In this document: piece by piece, positions 59,701 through 64,000 of the stretch
Position numbering within the stretch: position 1 is the stretch's first letter
How the letters are laid out: every line of letters starts with the position of its first letter
NCBI GenBank assembly: GCA_030015575.1
Contig: JASDDO010000016.1
Span: forward strand, 179,240,815 to 179,304,814
Origin: Agapanthus africanus
Taxonomy: Eukaryota; Streptophyta; Magnoliopsida; Asparagales; Amaryllidaceae
Reading direction: 5' to 3'
Length of the DNA stretch: 64,000 nucleotides
Program-made: the position numbers and the translations under genes
The notes under the pieces: generated by a model
Database searches by the model: none
What the model saw: only the letters and a program-made list of their open reading frames with translations
What the model was told of the DNA's origin: nothing

Positions 59701-59763
59701 ATTTTAAGAAGGTTTGGTCAACTTGGTCACTGAGTCATAGTCTAGGGTCGGTCAAAGGTCGCT
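56714..59763 (-). pseudogene. B2 interior, 3' half: pol fossil
   Basis: Counterpart of B1 13081-16130 at very high identity, including the decayed RNase H tail and the duplicated segment of period about 290 bp (about 59020-59700). No frame above about 100 codons. Because B1 and B2 share the decayed state, it reflects the family's master copy and not separate decay. Confidence 0.7.
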
Positions 59764-62052
59764 GCCAAAGAGAGAGAGAGAAAAGAAACACTCTGCGTGC
59801 ACTCTAACCTAGATCAGAATGGTCATCAATTTATCTAATCCGGAAACCTCCCACTGTCCTGTCAAATTCTCCTCCAAACCTAAAGAAGAATTAATCGGGA
59901 TCGCCCGAAGAGTAAACCAACTCATCAGTGGGAATCAGGATCCAACTCTCATCGCATGATAACGTGATGGAATGCATCCACGTTACTCATACTCCAGAAG
60001 GTATGCGCATACTCGGCAAGTTTCAGTTTCTTTAGAAACTCCTGATATTGTTTTTGCCCCATGCTCTTATAACCTTGGAGTTAGGTCAAAATGTCATAAG
60101 TCACATGCCAAGTTCTACCCATCACTATCTTGTTAATTTGAACCCACCCGCACATGCCCTTGGCGTTAGGTCAAAATGGCAGAACGGCTGTCCCAAACCA
60201 ACTCATCTATCTATGCAACAATTGAATACCCAGCAGCTACCAAACACTATGCCTTGGCGTTAGGTCAAAATACATAGCTTGAATACTACTGAATACCCAA
60301 AAGAAGTGACGGAGGGCTACGACTGGTTTTTGGCGAAAAACCTTTAGCGTAGTGAACTTGATATCGCTGAAGGAACCTGATAGCTTTTTAAAATATAGTG
60401 GCGAAAACCTTTTGCTAAAGAGGTCACTCCCGGTAAAGGGATCTCGGCTCTTTCCTCGTGGAATGAGGTGCAGGATATTCCACTGAATACCGCTATGCAA
60501 AGCAACATGTAATCGACTATAGTGAAGTTATTACTCTGACGCAAACTTCTGTCCAAGGGGTCGGTCCCGGTGAAGGGATATCGGCCCTTGCCTCGTCGAA
60601 TGAGGTGCTGGATATTCCACTGAATACCGCTATGCATAACAAAAGGAAACGTCTTTGTAACAACACTTTTTAAATTGTTCCAACAACTGTATACAGGTTT
60701 GTTTTTAACTTTGCGTTGATCAGAATCAACGCAGTCCCATCATTCAATCACACCAGAAAAGAACGAAAATAAAATGTACGTATATGCCATCCGCATTCGT
60801 CACTGGGTCCCGTCATCACCCGTTAGGTTACTTAACTAACGACAGAGCGGGGACTGGACTAGCGCGGGTGTAAAACATATACAACATCTAATAGTATATA
60901 AACCAATATACATAATCGCTCCAGGCGTGATAATATGCAACATTACAGAAAAGTAATAAGCATCACAGAACAATACAGATAATCTGGGATCCCCGAGTTT
61001 CACAGAGCCGCTGCTGAAACTCGACGTTCCCCTGTCGTGTGGATAGCCTGTGCAATGAAACCTAGACCCCTACGGGTGCGGCAAGTTACCCGCCAAAACC
61101 TGAAGCGAGGCAGTCCCCACAGCATAGTGAATGGAACACCCGGTACTTCACGGAATCCGGTAAATTGAGCACCCCTCCTTGGGTCAACCTGTACTCCCTG
61201 CGAGTGCGGCGAATAGTCTGCCAATTCTGAAGTGGGGCCCCTCTGCCTCTCAAAGCCATGAGATGCGGACCCGTTGCTTTCCCGAACCCGGCTATCCGTG
61301 TACTCCGTCGCGGGGTAAAACCTAGTACAGTAATGAAAAATAGTACAATAGGTACATCGACCGCAACCTGGTCGTGCCCCAAAAGAATATTATACAACAG
61401 GCAGTGACGGCAGTCCACATGTTGGACGCTCGCCCCGCAACATCAAATGTACAAATAAACTCAAACTGTACTACCATTGCACACTGCTATCCACCACAAC
61501 AAATCCGCAACATCACAGCACAACACAGAACATCAACGCGAATGTCACGTTCGCAAACCCGTCTAAAAGAACTATAGCAATCAGACGCGGTTTACCGATC
61601 AAATGACATTCCGGTCGGAGATATAATGTAAGCACTGTAAACTAACGTGTTTAAATTTCGATCGACCAAAGACCAAATATCAAAAAGTGGGCCCCACTGC
61701 TTACTGGTGAACAGTAACAAAATCTGGGCCAAAAATATATTCACCAAAAACGCCAAAATCCAAAACAGAACCCACTGAGAAAATTTGGGAGCACGTGCTC
61801 CCCACGTGGCCGCGGATGCGCGGCCAAACCATGGGTTTGGCCGCCCTTCCGCGGCAGCCTGGAGGGATCACGACCCCAAATTTTGTCGTGGTTCTTAGAT
61901 ATGCCTGCACAGATTTTTAAGATATACAGAAATGAATTTTGAGACCGTTTAAAATTAACAGAAACTGTCGGCTTGGATTTTTGCAGTTTTCGATTTTCGG
62001 TCGGATCGATGGTTTAAACGCGTTAGCACAAGTTAGTATAGCAAAATGGTGA
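59764..62052 (-). other. B2 leader region (minus strand)
   Basis: Same parts as in B1: 11-bp GC hairpin (61820-61844), CGTTAG/CTAACG hairpin (60821-60841), two-unit repeat (60417-60638), three GTCAA motifs (near 60262, 60170 and 60084), and a pyrimidine tract ending in GGCAG near 59762. Confidence 0.65.
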
Positions 62053-62065
62053 GGCTTTGATACCA
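62053..62065 (-). other. Primer binding site of B2
   Basis: The plus strand GGCTTTGATACCA is the complement of the Met-tRNA site with one change from B1 and C. Confidence 0.88.
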
Positions 62066-62744
62066 CTGTAAGTCTACGCTAGCGTCCCGGCAGTCTACAG
62101 ACGCCAAATGCGGAACAAAAACTTTTAAACTGGCGCTATCGTATACTTTAACCCGGATCTGCCATTATTGCTAAACTAACAAACTGTAAAGAGTGTAGGA
62201 AGATTGTACCGAACGATCCGAGTCCTTCGTTCTTCAACCATCATCCCACGCTCCGTTGCGGCTGCTCCGATCTCGTCGATCTCCGATCTCCTCGTCGAGG
62301 TGGCACCACATGATCGGTTCTTTAAACGGGCTCCCGCCTCTGACTCGAGGCAACTCGATCGTCAAGTTTGCTAAAAGAGACGACCAAGATTAATGTAGAG
62401 AATGAGTAGATGACTTTGTTTCACTTCGTCCAAATCCGTGGACGATCGGTTAATGAAGTTGCCGAGGGAATCGGGTGATGGAATGAAATGGACTGTGAAA
62501 TTCCATACACCGATAAAACCTATCATAATCTTTTCTCTCTAAAATGAAACATCAAGTGAGAGAGAGCATGAGGAGAGAGAGGGGGCCGGCCTCTTATAGT
62601 GAAGAGGGAGGTGACCGTAGGAGAGGGGGGTGACCATATGATAAATATCATATGTGAACACAAAACAAATATCTTGCATAAAGATCTTAAGATAAACAAG
62701 AATGTTTAGAAATCAAAGCATGAGTCACTTAGCCTTGTCACAAA

Positions 62745-62772
62745 TTCTAGAACCTTCTAGAACCTTCTAGAA
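62745..62772 (-). promoter_or_regulatory. Six-module heat shock element in B2 right LTR
   Basis: TTC and GAA alternate six times without a mismatch at 5-bp steps. A 10-bp unit (CCTTCTAGAA) is present twice here and once in the left LTR. It lies about 145 bp upstream of the TATAAG site in transcription direction. Confidence 0.75.
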
Positions 62773-63036
62773 GCTCGACTCACTCTCATCCAAGAAAAGA
62801 TAAATCCGTCTTTAACCGAATGTTAAAAGACGGCTGATAGAAAACTGGAAACTGGCAACTTCCAAAAGTGATCCTGAAACGACTTTCAGGATAACCCCGA
62901 AACTATATAAATATACCCGCATTTGTATTAAGACCGAATACAAATGTAACTGAGACAAAGATATTATACCTACTCAATATAATACTCGGATCCGGCTTAA
63001 ACCAAAGCCGACCAGTATCATCTGCCCGAAAACTGA

Positions 63037-63056
63037 CACGTGCGTAAACGCACGTG
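63037..63056. promoter_or_regulatory. Double G-box inverted repeat in B2 right LTR
   Basis: Unchanged copy of the B-family repeat (CACGTGCG, TAAA, CGCACGTG). Confidence 0.65.
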
Positions 63057-64000
63057 CATTTTCCGAACCCTGCCATAAAACCATACGGCCTCTACAACGT
63101 TTCGCCCGAACTTGGGAAACTGTCTGTGGGGGACTCTAATGACTCGTCAGCACCCTGGCAGTGGGTTTAACCACAAACCGTCAGCGGCACTAGCTATGCG
63201 TAACGGCTGCCCACGGACTGACCTCAAGAGTGGCCGAGGAGCGAACTCAAGGGAGACCGATGAGCGAACTCCTCCGAAAACCCTACTGAGCCTAACAGTG
63301 ACAATGTATATACAGTCCGGTCCGTTCGTCAATGAGTATCGCATATCCGCCTAGGGGGCTAGTAACGTCAGACCCCCAAAAGCAGTATAAGTCGTGTCGG
63401 GGTGAAGCCCAATAACACCCTGAGATACTACTGGAGTACCTACCAGTAAATCTCCTGCCATGGCCATGGACTTTGTGTAATGGCTCTCCTAGACACAGCA
63501 CGACCTCGCCCCCAATACCGGGAGAGACGAATCCCCTGCCGATCCGCTCACGTGCCTCCATATGGCTCGGGACTGTACCCAAAAGCTACCTGTTTGCACG
63601 ACTCCTTTGAGCCGTGGTAGGGTAGAAATCAAAGCACAGTGGGAACTCACACGAGACAAATGACGACCTCAGGTCGATGAACTAACCTGTACACATGTCA
63701 CCAGGGAACTGCTATCTGACGATAGGTATAGTACTAACTAGCAGATTCCCGGCGAGTCCTGTCCGGTGTACTCATAACCCAATGAGCAACTGTATACATC
63801 TTAGGTGATCCAACTGACACCAGTGGCTTGTGAGACCGGCCACCGCCCCTCGTCGGGGTCTCGACTGTACACACTAGTCTACTCTGGAGTATCGATGCCC
63901 TGTCTCGAAACTCCCACGACTAGGGACCACAATTAAGGATATGCATATAAACTACCCAACTCTCACGTATATGATCGCCATCATACTGTTGGTAGTAAAG

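Larger units (their letters stand above)
54585..64000 (-). mobile_element. Element B2: non-autonomous Copia-type element, minus strand, runs off the window
   Basis: Left LTR 54585-56699 (2,115 bp), interior 56700-62066 (5,367 bp, nearly the same length and sequence as B1), right LTR from 62067. Over 1,934 comparable bases the LTRs differ at about 13 sites plus one 10-bp unit gained or lost (about 0.7%, roughly 0.26 Myr at 1.3e-8). Interior without usable frames, as in B1. B1 and B2 LTRs differ in a central part (for example near 55160 compared with 11500), so they are sister subtypes. The right end is expected near 64190. Confidence 0.93.
62067..64000 (-). repeat. B2 5' LTR (right copy), cut by the window end
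   Basis: 1,934 bp visible. As 5' LTR in the minus orientation it would be the promoter-bearing copy. It carries the expanded six-module heat-shock array (62745-62772), the double G-box (63037-63056) and a TATAAG-type site (62594-62600). Confidence 0.92.

Overview
This window reads as plant nuclear DNA from a genome rich in LTR retrotransposons. I see no host gene, tRNA, rRNA or non-LTR element. Almost every base belongs to eight LTR elements stacked inside one another: seven Copia-type and one Ty3/Gypsy. Plant origin is inferred from the primer sites matching plant initiator Met-tRNA, from the BARE/Angela-like Copia build (LTRs of about 2 kb, a leader of 2-3 kb, termini opening TGTTGGA) and from a Tekay/Del-like Gypsy element. 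The species cannot be told. Element letters are mine.

Layout. Element C (minus strand) starts at 51 and is split. Element A (plus, 5578-36947, target duplication CTTTA) sits in C's interior. A itself carries B1 (minus, 10929-20565, duplication GTTGG) in its gag region and Gypsy element G (plus, 24924-36263) in its 3' LTR. C resumes at 36953 and its right LTR is cut at 40278 by D1 (minus). D1 is cut at 41948 by D2 (minus), D2 at 45792 by E (plus), and E's 3' LTR at 54584 by B2 (minus). B2 runs off the window end, so the right halves of B2, E, D2, D1 and C are expected just beyond 64000.

LTR divergence estimated by eye agrees with the nesting order: C about 5%, A 3-4%, E 2.4%, G about 2%, B2 about 0.7%, B1 about 0.2%. 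At an assumed 1.3e-8 substitutions per site per year this spans roughly 2 Myr down to under 0.1 Myr.

Only E keeps long coding stretches (gag-protease-integrase and RT-RNase H). The youngest elements, B1 and B2, have no gag or pol worth the name, yet they keep LTR ends, primer site, polypurine tract and a set of leader motifs shared with A and E. They look like a non-autonomous family moved in trans by an E/A-type partner.

The most striking regulatory signal is heat-shock-element arrays (alternating GAA/TTC every 5 bp) in the B, A and D2 LTRs, close upstream of TATA-like sequences in B. They are expanded from four to six perfect modules between the two LTRs of B2. The B LTRs also carry a perfect inverted repeat holding two G-boxes.
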